A DNA stretch of 64,000 nt, taken from contig CM059190.1 of assembly GCA_030323885.1 (NCBI GenBank), forward strand, positions 85,924,709 to 85,988,708, in the 5' to 3' direction. Positions 30,741-41,668 of the stretch are shown here, piece by piece (the stretch's first letter is position 1; each line of letters starts with the position of its first letter). The position numbers and the translations under genes were made by a program. Source of the DNA: Branchipolynoe longqiensis. Lineage: Eukaryota > Annelida > Polychaeta > Phyllodocida > Polynoidae. The notes beneath the pieces were generated by a model. It saw only the letters and a program-made list of their open reading frames with translations. It was not told where the DNA came from and searched no databases.

Positions 30741-31062
30741 AAGTCCGATGGCTTTGAGATTTTACCATTTTTTAAGATAAAATAAAATATAGGAGGTTTA
30801 TCGTTATAATCTAGCTCATTTTGGTTGGTTGGTTGGTTCAGTTTTACATCCTGGCAACATTTAAGGTCATATCAGGATTGGTACTGACTTGTGACAGTGC
30901 GCACTCATGGCGATTTTATATTGCTGCCCCACTGGGAAACCTGGCCGCCGGCACCATGACCCGATATCCCACTCAGTCACATTATCTACCTCATCTTAGT
31001 TTGGAATAATTTTTATTATAAATTTCTAACTCTAGATATACTTGAAGTGAAAGCATGTACTA
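30734..31062. mobile_element. TTAA-MITE left part interrupted by SINE-1
   Basis: AAGTTGCATAAGTCCGATGG begins the family. The interior continues to about 30823 and resumes at about 30988 (CTACCTCATCTTAGTTTGGA) after a SINE-1 fragment, then abuts the next MITE. Confidence 0.65.
30826..30987 (-). mobile_element. SINE-1 3' half nested in a TTAA-MITE
   Basis: Tail GGTTGGTTCAGTTTTACATC through CCACTCAGTCACATTAT. 5'-truncated. Confidence 0.8.
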
Positions 31063-31066
31063 TTAA

Positions 31067-32190
31067 AGTTGCATAGTCCAATGGTTTTGAATTTCTGCAT
31101 TTTTTCTGAGATAAATATATTAGATCGATCACTAGTATCTGCTTTACATTAGTTCAAAGTTACTTTTATTTTAAATGGTAAACTTTTAAAATATTTTGAG
31201 TGCAAACATGGAAAATTAGTTTTGGCATGCTTGCCAAAACTCTGACACCATAGACTTCTGCAGTAAGAGGTTATGTTAAATTGACTCAGTATTGCCTTCT
31301 ACGCAGAAACAAATACTTAATAAGTGCATCAGTACTTAAGTTAGATATGTAAAATCAAATCTAGATAATGGGGGACCTCCGACTTTTTAGTTCAAATTCC
31401 TGCCGTTCGCATCGCCACTGAACCAGTGGGCCTATTCGGCACACTGTCACACTGCAAACCCAATGGCTATGAGCAATCTTCATACAGAAGAAGTCAAATA
31501 TCTCTAAAACCACATGACCTAGACACAAACCACTTGGTATACATATAGAAAACATACAACGAATACATTATATTAAATTTCTAAGGTTAGGGTTCTGTAT
31601 TTCTATTAATTTTGAATAAAATAAACGTTTTGCACTGGGGTACCGCCGAACTCAGTGCATTGTCAATGGCCGTGAGCAATCTTCATACAGAAGAAGTCAA
31701 ATATCTCTAAAACCACAAGACCTAGAGACAAACCGCTTGGTATACATATAGAAAACATACAACGAATACATTATATTAAATTTCTAAGGTTAGGGTTCTG
31801 TATTTCTATTAATTTTGAATAAAATAAACGTTTTGCACTGGGCGTACCGCCGAACTCAGTGCATTGTCAATGGCCGTGAGCAATCTTCATACAGAAGAAG
31901 TCAAATATCTCTAAAACCACAAGACCTAGAGACAAACCGCTTGGTATACATATAGAAAACATACAACGAATAGATTATATTAAATTTCTAAGGTTAGGGT
32001 TCTGTATTTCTATTAATTTTGAATAAAAGATACGTATTGCACTACGCGTACCGGCGAACTCAGTGCATTGTCAATGGCCGTTTAGGACCACTGGTACCGA
32101 TGCGCCATCTAGTGTCAACAAATGAACTACCCCGGATGTCCCCCATTGGTTTGGTTTTGAAAATTTTATATTTCATCGGACTATGCAGCT
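31067..32190. mobile_element. TTAA-MITE split by a 204-bp-satellite element
   Basis: The left end AGTTGCATAGTCCAATGG is preceded by TTAA (31063-31066). The interior runs to CTAGATAAT at 31369, and the right end (ATCGGACTATGCAGCT) is found after 32145. The right flank reads TTGA, one change from TTAA. Confidence 0.7.
31370..32144 (+). mobile_element. TIR element carrying a 204-bp tandem satellite
   Basis: GGGGGACCTCCG at 31370-31381 is inverted as CGGATGTCCCCC at 32133-32144. Inside, three units (GAGCAATCTTCATACAGAAG at 31471, 31674 and 31878) are about 204 bp apart and nearly identical. An inverted copy lies at 55390-55930. Confidence 0.75.
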
Positions 32191-32399
32191 TTGATTTTGG
32201 CGTTCATGTATTTTTATCGACAGTCAAAAAATATTTTGTAGATTTTTCATCAAAATTCTGACGCCATAGACTTCAACAATAACATTAACAGGTTTTATTA
32301 AATTGATTTAGTAGCCCCTTCTATGGAGCAACGAATGGTTCAGAAGTGGCCCAATAGCTAACTTGGATACGCAGGATCAAATCTAGATAAGTGTAGTAG
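32191..32399. other. TTAA-MITE interior fragment
   Basis: AACAGGTTTTATTAAATTGA and TAACTTGGATACGCAGGATC are family interior words. No ends are assigned. Confidence 0.5.
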
Positions 32400-32760
32400 T
32401 CTGCACTGACCTCTCAGGTAAGTAACCACATAGACAGGTAGGCGTGGGTAGTGTGGTGATATCAGGGAACCCTAGGTGGTGTAATGACTAAAGGTTAGCA
32501 CACTGGCTCTGAATGCAAAGAGATGTGGGTTCAAGCCCTGCTCTAGTCATAATATTTCCCATTTTCATCACCCACATGACATTGGTTGCCGTGACCATGA
32601 TCCTGTACAAGGTATGTGCTGTATGGTTGTTGAACCTACCCTGTGTATGTATAGTGAGACTGTCTCAAAAGGTGCTAAGCAATATGGGACAAAACTTTGT
32701 CCATTGTAACGATCAACATACTATCTACCTATGCATTTGCTCAGGATAAACTGATTTGTT
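32400..32760 (+). mobile_element. SINE-4 copy
   Basis: The upstream family segment GCACTGACCTCTCAGGTAAG precedes the head GTAATGACTAAAGGTTAGCA, box B-like GGGTTCAAGCCC near 32528, and the body CATTTTCATCACCCACATGA. It matches the minus copies at 62 kb. Confidence 0.75.
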
Positions 32761-32957
32761 TTTTACATGGTGTTTCATAATCCCAATAGAATACATATTG
32801 ATTTGAAGCAAATGTCCTTGTGTTTTCAGTGTAACCGTTTCGGTGCTGTTTTGTGTCAATCGTTAAAATGGACAAAAAAACGAAGAATTAGCACCTTTTT
32901 GAAATAGGCTCATCGTGTATAAATGTATTGCCTGTACATGTATTTAATTGCAAGCGT

Positions 32958-33080
32958 TAGCCTAGGTGGGGTAATTAATGGATAGCACACTGGCCCGGAA
33001 TGCAAAGAGATGTGGGTTCTAGTCCCGCTCTAGGCGCAATATTTCCCATTTTCATCACCCCCATGACATAACCATCTTTG
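32958..33080 (+). mobile_element. SINE-4 head fragment
   Basis: TAATTAATGGATAGCACACT, box B-like GGGTTCTAGTCCC and the first body segment are present; the rest is lost. Confidence 0.7.
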
Positions 33081-33353
33081 GTTTAGAAAATGTTATGCCC
33101 CCATCGAATTATCCAACTTTAAATGAACAGCATTCTTTTATGTCTCCGCAAGATTTAATGGTGATTATAATCTTTCCAATCTGCAATTCCATCATTGTGT
33201 ATTTTCAGTTAGTGTACTACATGCCAAATTAATTGTGATGCCCGCAACAAAATGGTGGTTATCATAGGGTTAAAACTGTGATTTAAACAAAATAAAAATT
33301 GACTTAGTATTCCTTCTACGCAAAAATAAATATTTATTAAGTCTGTCAGTCCC
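33081..33353. other. TTAA-MITE interior fragments
   Basis: A right-end-like CATCGAATTATCCAACTTTAA lies near 33104-33122, followed by family interior to CTGTCAGTCCC, where a MITE is inserted. Confidence 0.5.
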
Positions 33354-33356
33354 TAA

Positions 33357-33603
33357 TGCCAAGTACACACCTATCGTTTACGATTCGCGCACTAAAACTC
33401 GCGACTCGACCCGACCCGCTTAAAACGGGCCGATTCATTTTTCGAATTGCGAATCGCAATCGTAATCGGCCCGTTTTAGCCCTAAAACTGAGTTTTTAGT
33501 CGGGAATTGCAATCGCTAGGTGTGCGCGGGGAGCGCACACCTAGCGATTTTTGTGTGCGAAACGGGCAGTTTTAGATCGTATACGGTAGGTGTGTACCTG
33601 GCA
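33357..33603. mobile_element. MITE with TGCCAAGTACACACC ends, nested in a TTAA-MITE
   Basis: TGCCAAGTACACACCTATCG is inverted at the right (GTAGGTGTGTACCTGGCA). TAA on the left and TTA on the right. The flanks join to AAGTTGGATATGTAGG-type interior seen uninterrupted at 10733. Confidence 0.88.
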
Positions 33604-33945
33604 TTAGTTGGATATGTAGGAGTAAAACTAGGGAAGATCATTGATTTAGAAAGTTTGAAGCTTTCCTCAGACTATGCAGCTTTAAACTCAACAATAAATC
33701 ACCAACCTGCCCCACACCAGTCCAACACGGGTAGACCGTCTAAGTATGGTATATTGTGACGTCACAACGAACTGCATGCACACATATTATAAGGAGCATT
33801 TTTATCAGGGATGCATAGATGTTTCCCACGCTCGGACACAAATTACATATACTGTGACAGAATTAATATGGAGGATACCATGTGGAACTAGAAAGTTTAG
33901 ACATTATGATATTATTTAGTAATGTTCTGCGGACCTTTAACATAA
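33604..33945. other. TTAA-MITE right end and unassigned flank
   Basis: GACTATGCAGCTTTAAAC near 33673-33690 closes the interrupted MITE. The remainder is unassigned. Confidence 0.5.
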
Positions 33946-34289
33946 AGCTGCATAGTCCGATGAATATATCAAATTTTCAAAACCAAACCAGTGATCTAGA
34001 TTTGATTCTGCATATTATATCTAAATTAAGATACTGGTGCACTATAAAATATTTGTCACCACACAGAACGGAATACCGAGCCAATTTAATAGAACATGCT
34101 ACTGCAGAAGGCTATAGTTTTGGCGTGTTTGCCAAAATTAATTTTGTACGTCTGCACTTCAAGTATCTCAAAAGTTTGCCATTTAAAATAAAAGTCACTT
34201 CAAACTAAAGTAAGATAGATTATAACGATCAACCTGATATATGTATCTCAGAAAATGACATAAACTCAAAACCATCAGACTATGCAACT
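33946..34289. mobile_element. TTAA-MITE, complete
   Basis: AGCTGCATAGTCCGATGAAT is inverted as ACCATCAGACTATGCAACT. The right flank is TTAA (34290-34293) and the left ATAA, one change. 344 bp, no transposase. Confidence 0.85.
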
Positions 34290-34354
34290 TTAAGAGTAAA
34301 CCACCAGATGTGGTGGCAGAAGCTGGCTTGCTGGTTTCTCCTGTGTCATGGGTT

Positions 34355-34605
34355 AGAACCCCGGCCGAGTCAAACATACAAAATTGATACATGCCACTAC
34401 CTAGCCTGGCATTCGGCATTACTACAATAGGGCAAGGACTGGTTTGCTCAGTATTAGGATAATGTGACTGAGTGGGATATCAGGTCATGGTGCCAATAGC
34501 CTGGTGGGGCAGCACTGGGAATTTGAGTACGCACTGCTACAACAAGTCAACACCAGTCCTGATATGACCTTAGATGTTGCTACGATGTAAAACCCCCACC
34601 CCCAA
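34355..34605 (+). mobile_element. SINE-1 copy, diverged
   Basis: From GGCCGAGTCAAACATACAAA through the body (with a deletion near 34500) to GTTGCTACGATGTAAAACCC. Confidence 0.75.
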
Positions 34606-34714
34606 AGAAAAGCACCCTCTATAGTCTTGGTTACATGAATGCACATAGCTTTCTTGAGGCAAATTGTATTGGTTATTGATGTCAAAGATACCGCTGCTAC
34701 TGACTAATTGAGCT

Positions 34715-34890
34715 TCAACGACCCAGCCACATCTGAGGTCATACCAGGCTGGCTACCACCATTAACTTCAGTTACAGAATATGACAGTTATATAATGCTG
34801 CGCACTGACACTGTACTGCATACACCTTTGTACGATACCCGACTCAGTCTCATTATGATAACACTGAGCCAACTAAGCCATACACCAGCT
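34715..34890 (-). mobile_element. Highly diverged SINE-1
   Basis: CACATCTGAGGTCATACCAG and ACACTGAGCCAACTAAGCC align with the SINE-1 3' half, with many changes. Confidence 0.5.
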
Positions 34891-34924
34891 AAGGTTATGC
34901 GACATATCGCCCGAACCATAATGA

Positions 34925-35250
34925 TGTTTGTTTGTTGTTGTTTTACGTCCTAGCAACATCTAAGGTCATTTCAGGACGGGTACCGACTGGTGATGGTGCG
35001 CACTCATGGCGACTTAATAGTGCTGTTCCACTGGAGCACCAGGCCACCAGCACCATGACCTGATATCCCACTCAGTCATATTATCCTGAGACTGAGTCAA
35101 CCAGTCCTTGCCCGATCCTATTAATGCTGAGCGCCAGGCTAGGAAGCAACAAGTATCAATTTTTAAGTCATTGGTTTGACTCGACCAGGATTCGAACCCA
35201 CAAACTCATGGGTTCAGGATGCTCTACTCATTCGGCCACCCCATCAGCCC
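34925..35250 (-). mobile_element. SINE-1 copy, head A
   Basis: Tail GTTTGTTTGTTGTTGTTTTA at 34926, full body, box B region GATTCGAACCC near 35190, and head remains CTCATTCGGCCACCCCATC. Confidence 0.88.
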
Positions 35251-35659
35251 AGAATGAATACGTATTGACTGATCGAATACGCTTATTTCATCAATTACAA
35301 TCTATTTTGCGGCTATGCCCTCTGTAATTCCCCTGTAAGTGAAATGTATACACAAATCCCCAATAAACGGACGCTGTCTGGTTTATAATGACCCTTTGAC
35401 ATGTGAACCCAGGGGCCGCACAGCTCCATTTATCCATCATTAGTCAAATTGGAATGTACTTAGTGGTCCACTGTCCAGGCTCTGGTAAACAATCATCTCC
35501 CTTTCTTTTGTCCATCCATTTGATCATTGCTAAAGCTATACAGAGGGTATTGAAAACACAAAGTGGATTATGTGCAAATGTGCAAACCTCTGAAGCAGGA
35601 CCCCGAACCTCGACCAACCGGAAGTGAGTTGTGGCATGTCGGCGTCCCACCAGCCATGT
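35251..35659. other. Non-coding, unassigned
   Basis: No gene or named repeat is recognised; open frames are short. Confidence 0.5.
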
Positions 35660-35663
35660 TTAA

Positions 35664-35967
35664 AGTTGCATGGTCCGATGAAAACATACCATTTTCGAAA
35701 CCAAAACAATTATCTAGATTTGATTCTACATATCTAACTTAGACATTGGGGCACATATTAAACATGTGTTGCCACATAGAGGGGAATACCAAGTCAATTT
35801 AATAGAACATATGTTACTGCAGAACCTATGGTGTCAAAGTTTTTACATATATATCAAAAGTTTGCCATTTAAAATAAAAGTTACTTCAAGTTAAAAGTAA
35901 GGTAGATTATAGTGACCAACCTAATATAATTATCTCAGAAAACTCATTACCATCGGACTATGCAACT
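35664..35967. mobile_element. TTAA-MITE, complete, perfect TTAA duplication
   Basis: AGTTGCATGGTCCGATGAAA is inverted as ATCGGACTATGCAACT. TTAA at 35660-35663 and 35968-35971. The best-defined 304-bp member of the family. Confidence 0.92.
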
Positions 35968-35971
35968 TTAA

Positions 35972-36395
35972 CTGTTTCATAAACACCCCCCGCCACCTCC
36001 GCACCCCAGATCAGAGATAAGTTTATTTGGGTTAGTCTCTGTTGCAATACCACACATCGGAGGGCGGCTGTTCTTATAATTGATACCCGATGCCGCCATA
36101 ACTAGTTGCCAGTAAAATATTCCTAGTTTTATTCAGGCAGCACAGTGTTGCATTATTGGATACCATGCTAAGATGTTCAAACAAATAAGTGCAACTTGGG
36201 TACCAAATGTACCCGCTACTGCTGAGTGTAGGTTGTAGCCCCCCCCCAGACAGATCACAGAGAATGCACTCAGGTGTGCACACAAGTGGAGTCTACAGTA
36301 TGTTCCAGAGAACTCGGCAACCATGGCAACCATCTCGTTACCTAGCAACCCGTAGTGTGACTGGGGTTTTAGTAGACAGTGAGTGGTAGGTTCAT
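35972..36395. other. Non-coding, unassigned
   Basis: C-run near 36239-36247. No gene recognised. Confidence 0.5.
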
Positions 36396-36801
36396 TTACA
36401 GTGACTAATTTACATCCACACCTCACCCCCTACCACAGACACCATCCACTCACACACCCACTCACGCATAGCATCCTACTCATACACCCACTCACTCAAA
36501 TCCACTCACTCACCCATTCACATACCTCATTCATTGTCTACCTCTCACTCACTCACACACGCAGACTTCACACACACCCTCACTCACCCTCCTGCTCACT
36601 CACCCATCCTCCGACTCACCCTCCCACTCACTCATAGTACACTTACTCACACTCACTTACACTCACACATCCACTCACTCACCCATCCATCCATCTACAG
36701 ACCTCATTCATTGCCTACCTGACTCACTCAGCCACACAGACTTCACTCACACCCTCACCCACCCACCCACTCAAACACCCACTTACTCACATTCACACAT
36801 C
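36396..36801. repeat. CACTCA-rich simple repeat, left part
   Basis: Irregular CTCACTCAC/CCACCCA units. The same composition resumes at 37805-37920 beyond the LINE insertion. Confidence 0.85.
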
Positions 36802-37798
36802 TTTTTTTTTTTTTTTGGTAAAGTATTTATTCATCTGAACATGTCAGCGCCAGAGCACTGGTCTTCTGGCCATCTTACTTTTAGAATTGGCAGTCTCAAT
36901 AATCTAAGTTTTATCAGTGCTGTATTAGTTACAGCACCGATCCTGTAGAATTAAGGGAGCGGCTCCTGCTGTATAATGTACAGCACCAGTCACTGTAGTT
37001 CATGCAAAAATGGAGAGCAGCACTGAGTAGAAGGTGTATACTTGGGGCAACTCAAATAATCGTTGTGGGTTACATCTTTTCTCTTATAAAACAAGTTAAG
37101 TTCAGAGTTGACAAGACATTTTGTCTGTCTTATATAGTGTTCAATGTGTTTAAACAGATTGATAGTTGTGTAGGATGTTCAGTGTGTTGATGGTTTGTTC
37201 ATGATGGTTAAGTGTGGTGGCAGGGAAGGGGGGCCCATTGGGGTGGGTGGTAGGGGGGGAAAACCCCACATGAGAGCAAGCGAGGATGCGGGGGTGGCAG
37301 GAGCTCAGGGCTTTGCTAGTAATTACTGCAGTAGTCATTTAAGGGCCTGAATAACCAGATGGGCTCTATATGCATTTTTGAAGGCAAGTATTGTTTGCGT
37401 TTCTCTGACTCTGATAGGGAGGTCATTCCACATGACACTACCTTTGTAGATTGGTGCTCCGATATATTTATTTGTTGATGGGTGTGGTACATTGAGCAGA
37501 GTGGAGGCCCCTCTTCTTGTTATTCTATTTGTACGGCCAATGAATTTTTCGTCTTTTGCACGTTTGTGGATTAGTGCCATCAGGTGTAGGTCCCTTCGTT
37601 CTGAGAGAGTATCCAATTTTGCTTTCTCGTGCAGTTCAACCACACTGAGTGTCTTGCCTTGGTAAACTGTTCTCAGTGCTCGGTTCTGAATTCTTTGCAG
37701 TTTGATCTTTTGTTGTTTTGTTAAGAGCTCATATATGATGTCATTGTAATCTATAACAGGCAATATTGTAGTCTTGTACAGGAGCAGTGCAGTGTTTT
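36802..37798 (-). mobile_element. 5'-truncated LINE with A tail
   Basis: In minus orientation: the coding end (37335-37798), a 3' UTR of about 520 bp, and a 15-A tail (T-run at 36802-36816). CACATC on both sides (36796-36801, 37799-37804) is a possible short target duplication within the CACTCA tract. Confidence 0.88.
37335..37798 (-). CDS. C-terminal fragment of a non-LTR retrotransposon reverse transcriptase
   Basis: About 154 codons belong to the element; the frame's first few codons come from flanking repeat. The sequence has the typical LINE ORF2 C-terminus: an LYKTTILPVIDYNDIIYE segment just after the polymerase palm/thumb, the KLQRIQNRALRTV helix, and the terminal WNDLPIRVRE...FKNAYR block. 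The endonuclease and the catalytic YADD-type motif lie upstream and are missing because the copy is 5'-truncated, so it cannot be active. Jockey/CR1-group elements end this way; I cannot fix the clade. The frame is open to its natural stop, and the 3' UTR and A tail follow, consistent with a rather young insertion. Confidence 0.88.
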
Positions 37799-37804
37799 CA
37801 CATC

Positions 37805-37920
37805 CACTCACAAACCTCACTCCCTGACTACCTCACTTACTCACACAGCCCTCACTCACACCCTCCCGCCCCCATCCTCCCCCAACCAACACACTCACCC
37901 ACTCAATGCACCAACATCCC
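37805..37920. repeat. CACTCA-rich simple repeat, right part
   Basis: Continues the tract that the LINE interrupts (CCACTCACAAACCTCACTCC). Confidence 0.8.
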
Positions 37921-38250
37921 GTACTAAGACCACCGCACTGCGCCTCCCTTGGACACGGGTCTCCGGTTACTGGGCGGCTTCCGTCTGGTTGCCAAGGTGA
38001 CGAGTCGTGAGCCGGTGCCCTGCTGGTGGCCGCGTTACGTAAACACCCCGGATGTTCAGAGTTGTCGGATGTTCAGGGTTGTCGCTGCCCACTCAGGACC
38101 AGCCCGGAGACCCAGTCGAGGTGTCGCAGTTTAAAAGGGTACTGATTGTGATTGTACCCATGTTTTAATAACTTGTGAGTTGCTTATAAACTTGTTAGTG
38201 CAGAGGATAATAATTAATATATACTATCAAGCATAGAATATTCACTACAT
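37921..38250. other. Non-coding, unassigned
   Basis: GC-rich then AT-rich; no gene recognised. Confidence 0.5.
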
Positions 38251-38567
38251 TTTTAATTTTTTTTTGGTCCATTAGTTGTTCAAGCAGGGGAAATTTCAGT
38301 CATAGACGACTGGTCTTCCTCATTCCACTGCTGGTTGATAGATAGCCCGAGCCTACACTTTTACCGACCCAAGGGATTTTTAACCTCCCACACCACATAG
38401 ACATGGTATGAGAGCAACCGGCCTATGATGACGCTGTAAGTTTTACACAGCGGTGGAAATCCAAATTGGCAGAGCTGGGGGCATGGGGAATCGAACCGCC
38501 GACCCTCAGATTAGGAGCCTGACCTAGAAAAAAGTCAGACACTCTAACCACTCCGCCACAGAGAACG
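38251..38567 (-). mobile_element. SINE-2 copy with a different 3' tail
   Basis: The head (rc: GAGTGGTTAGAGTGTCTGAC) and body match 742-1056 up to AAGTGTAGGCTCGGGC. Then the 3' segment differs (rc: GAATGAGGAAGACCAGTCGT) and ends in an A-rich tail. A related tail-like piece occurs at 46020-46125. Confidence 0.85.
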
Positions 38568-38795
38568 CCCTGAAGAAATCCTTGCTTGTCTCACACTTCA
38601 ATGATTCCCGAAGAAATCCTTGCTTGTCCACAGACAGAGAAGCAAGTAAGACATTCTGACAAGATTTCAGGCTTTGACGCATGCTCATTGTGAGAAGTCC
38701 GCTTTAAACTGGGACACCGGATCTGAGTGCTTCATCGGCTTCGTAGTGCAAGGATCACTCAGATTTAGATTACTGGCCCGGATGTTCCACGTATG
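38568..38795. other. Non-coding with short duplication
   Basis: GAAGAAATCCTTGCTTGTC occurs twice (near 38572 and 38610). Otherwise unassigned. Confidence 0.5.
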
Positions 38796-38844
38796 GTTGT
38801 TTGTTTTTGTTTGTTGTTGTTTTACGTCCTAGCAATATCTACGG
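38796..38844 (-). mobile_element. 49-bp SINE-1 tail insertion with perfect 10-bp TSD
   Basis: GTTGTTTGTTTTTGTTTG to AGCAATATCTACGG is only the SINE-1 end. TCCACGTATG flanks it at 38786-38795 and 38845-38854. Confidence 0.88.
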
Positions 38845-39046
38845 TCCACGTATGAGCGTTGTCTGTTTCACGAAACACTGGCATGAGGCTCACTTAATGC
38901 AATTATTCAGCATATAACTATAATACATAACTATGTAAATATTTATCAATGTTTAACCTCTCCCATGGCAAACCAATAGACAAGCCGCAAACCATGCATA
39001 GTGTAATTGGATGTAATCAAGTCTGCACGCCGATGGCTGCTAGTGC

Positions 39047-40456
39047 TAACCTCATTATCGCCCACTCTTCTTTCACCCACGACAACCACATACCACTTCT
39101 CACGAGAAGGGTACACAGCGAGGAAACGAGGAAAAACAGGTGACCACTGTCCCATATTGAGCATACCCTTGCAGGAATAGTTTCCCATTCTTTAAGTCCT
39201 GATTTTGTGTGATTTAAACAGAATTCGATGTAGATATACTTCAACCACTTTAAAGTTTAATCTGTGCAAAAGATACATATATATGTGTAACTATGTCTGA
39301 ACAAGAAACTACTAAATAAATAATTGGATCTTTCCATAATTTGAGCCAATCAGAGCTGTTCTTTTCGATTGCAAATGGCCACCCCTTATGGGGGCTGCCA
39401 TTTGCAATATGTTTGATTTGAAATTCTAGCAACTCGCGTGATCCGAGTCGCGGTCGTGATAATCGAATCTGCGGAATAAACTATTAATATTTCATTTATG
39501 CATCCATGTTTAACCTCATTATCGCCCACTCTTCTTTCACCCACGACAACCACATACCACTTCTCACGAGAAGGGTCCACAGCGAGGAAAGGAGGAAAAA
39601 CAGGTGACCACTGTCCCATATTGAGCATACATACCCTTGCAGGAATAGTTTCCCATTCTTTAAGTCCTGATATTGTGTGATTTAAACAGAATTCGATGTA
39701 GATAAATTAAAAATATACTTCAACCACTTTAAGTTTAATCTGTGCAAAAGATACATATATATGTGTAGCTATGTCTGAACAAGAAACTACTAAATAAATA
39801 ATGGGATTTTTCCATAATTTGAGCCAATCAGAGCTGTTCTTTTCGATTGCAAATGGCCACCCCTTATGGGGGCTGCCATTTGCAATATGTTTGATTTGAA
39901 ATTCTAGCAACTCACGTGATCCGAGTCGCAGTCGTGATAATCGAATCTGCGGAATAAACTTTTAATATTTCATTTATGTATCCATGTTTAACCTCATTAT
40001 CGCCCACTCTTCTTTCACCCACGACAACCACATACCACTTCTCACGAGAAGGGTCCACAGCGAGGAAAGGAGGAAAAACAGGTGACCACTGTCCCATATT
40101 GAGCATACCCTTGCAGGAATAGTTTCCCATTCTTTAAGTCCTGATTTTGTGTGATTTAAACAGAATTCGATGTAGATAAATTAAATATATACTTCAACCA
40201 CTTTAATCTGTGCAAAAGATACATATATATGTGTAACTATGTCTGAACAAGAAACTACTAAATAAATAATTGGATCTTTCCATAATTTGAGCTAATCAGA
40301 GCTGTTCTTTTCAATTGCAAATGGCCACCCCTTATGGGGGCTGCCATTTGCAATATGTTTGATTTGAAATTCTAGCAACTCGCGTGATCCGAGTCGCACT
40401 CGTGATAATCGAATCTGCGGAATAAACTATTAATATTTCATTTATGCATCCATGTT
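39047..40456. repeat. 475-bp sequence in three tandem copies
   Basis: CCTCATTATCGCCCACTC recurs at 39050, 39514 and 39992. Copies are about 95% alike by eye. Each contains a stop-free minus-strand segment (GQWSPVFP...KWYVVVVGE), a GT after GAG at its end, and a 12-bp-arm hairpin (for example 39368-39379/39397-39408). The second copy has a 4-bp insertion at about 39631. I do not recognise the translated segment. Confidence 0.92.
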
Positions 40457-40467
40457 TATGCCAAATT

Positions 40468-40560
40468 GTTCTTTATTTCTTTTAATTTCGAATAAAATCT
40501 AAGTTTTGAACTGCGCGTATCGGCAAATTCTACTTCACTGAGTTCTCGCGAACACGAGAA
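40468..40560 (+). repeat. Fragment of the 204-bp satellite
   Basis: TTTAATTTCGAATAAAATCT and AACTGCGCGTATCGGCAAAT correspond to the AATTTTGAATAAAATAAACG ... CGTACCGCCGAAC part of the unit at 31.4-32.1 kb. Confidence 0.65.
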
Positions 40561-41142
40561 GAGGAAAGTCTATTTCCGGCAAGTTCAAACGGGCTCAAAC
40601 GAGTTCAAACGTGGCTGGTTGTCCCGCTCCGTACAGCGCTGAATATGCTTATGCTTCTCACTGTATCAGCGAACAGTCAGATAACATCCAATAACACCAC
40701 CATCAGCATGGATCTGAATTAAAAAATGCAGCCGCTTGTGACACTCAATAACACACCGATCCACGCGAAATGCGTTGTATCGGATTCTAACCCGAGACCG
40801 TCCTTGGAACCCGATGCAACATAATGACAGCGATGCCCTCTAGTCTAGGTGTCGCTGTGTATGTGTGTCTATCTGTCTGTGTGTCTGTCTGTTCAAAATA
40901 CATTCTTACAACAAATCTACAATTGAAATCTTTACCTAGAATTAGTATTGCTATACATTTGTTTCTCAGATTGATTGTAGTGAAATTATCCTCGCAACCA
41001 TTCTGCAGGACATGAAATACCAGTTCCTGTATCCTAGTGTATGTGTATTCGCCACCTTCCGTACGCTCATGTGTGTAAGCTGTAGCTGCGACCTGGCATG
41101 CTGGGTTTCATTCAGTCTGGGTCCTTAGCGAGGTACCAGCAT
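40561..41142. other. Non-coding, unassigned
   Basis: Contains a short CAAACG-repeated patch near 40586-40610 and a TCTGTC run near 40865. No gene. Confidence 0.5.
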
Positions 41143-41398
41143 AACGTGGAAAAAAAGTTTTATTTAACGACGCCTCTAGAGCACATTCAGTTTTATCATC
41201 GGCTATTGGACGTCAAACTTACGGTTATTCAGACATTCTTTTTTAGAGGAGACTTGCTGCTGCCACATAGGCTACTCTTTCCAATAAGCAGCAAGGGGTC
41301 GTTTATATGCACTTTCCCACAGACAGGACAGCACATACCACAGGTTTTTATGAACCAGTTGTGGACCACTGGTTCAGCGGAACTCGGAATGCCCCTAT
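41143..41398 (-). mobile_element. SINE-3 copy, 5'-truncated
   Basis: rc tail AATAAAACTTTTTTTCCAC, TATCATCGGCTATTGG and ACTCTTTCCAATAAGCAGCA match 3947-4372 in reverse. Confidence 0.8.
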
Positions 41399-41404
41399 TG
41401 GATT

Positions 41405-41668
41405 AGTTGGTTGGAGTTTTATGTTCCTGGCCACATCTAAGGTCATATCAGGATGGGTACCGACTTGTGACAGTGCACATTCATGGTGACTTTATGGTAT
41501 GCCCCACCGGGAGATCAGGCTGCCAGCACCATGACCTGATATCCCACTCAGCCACATTATCCTCACACTGAGCCAACCAATCCTTGCCCTATCCTAATAA
41601 TGCCAAGTGCATGGCTATGAAGCGACAAGTATCAATTTTTAAGTCATTGATCTGTCTCGACCAGTGTT
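41405..41668 (-). mobile_element. SINE-1 copy, lacking head
   Basis: GGAGTTTTATGTTCCTGGCC to CTGTCTCGACCAGTG; body only. Confidence 0.82.
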
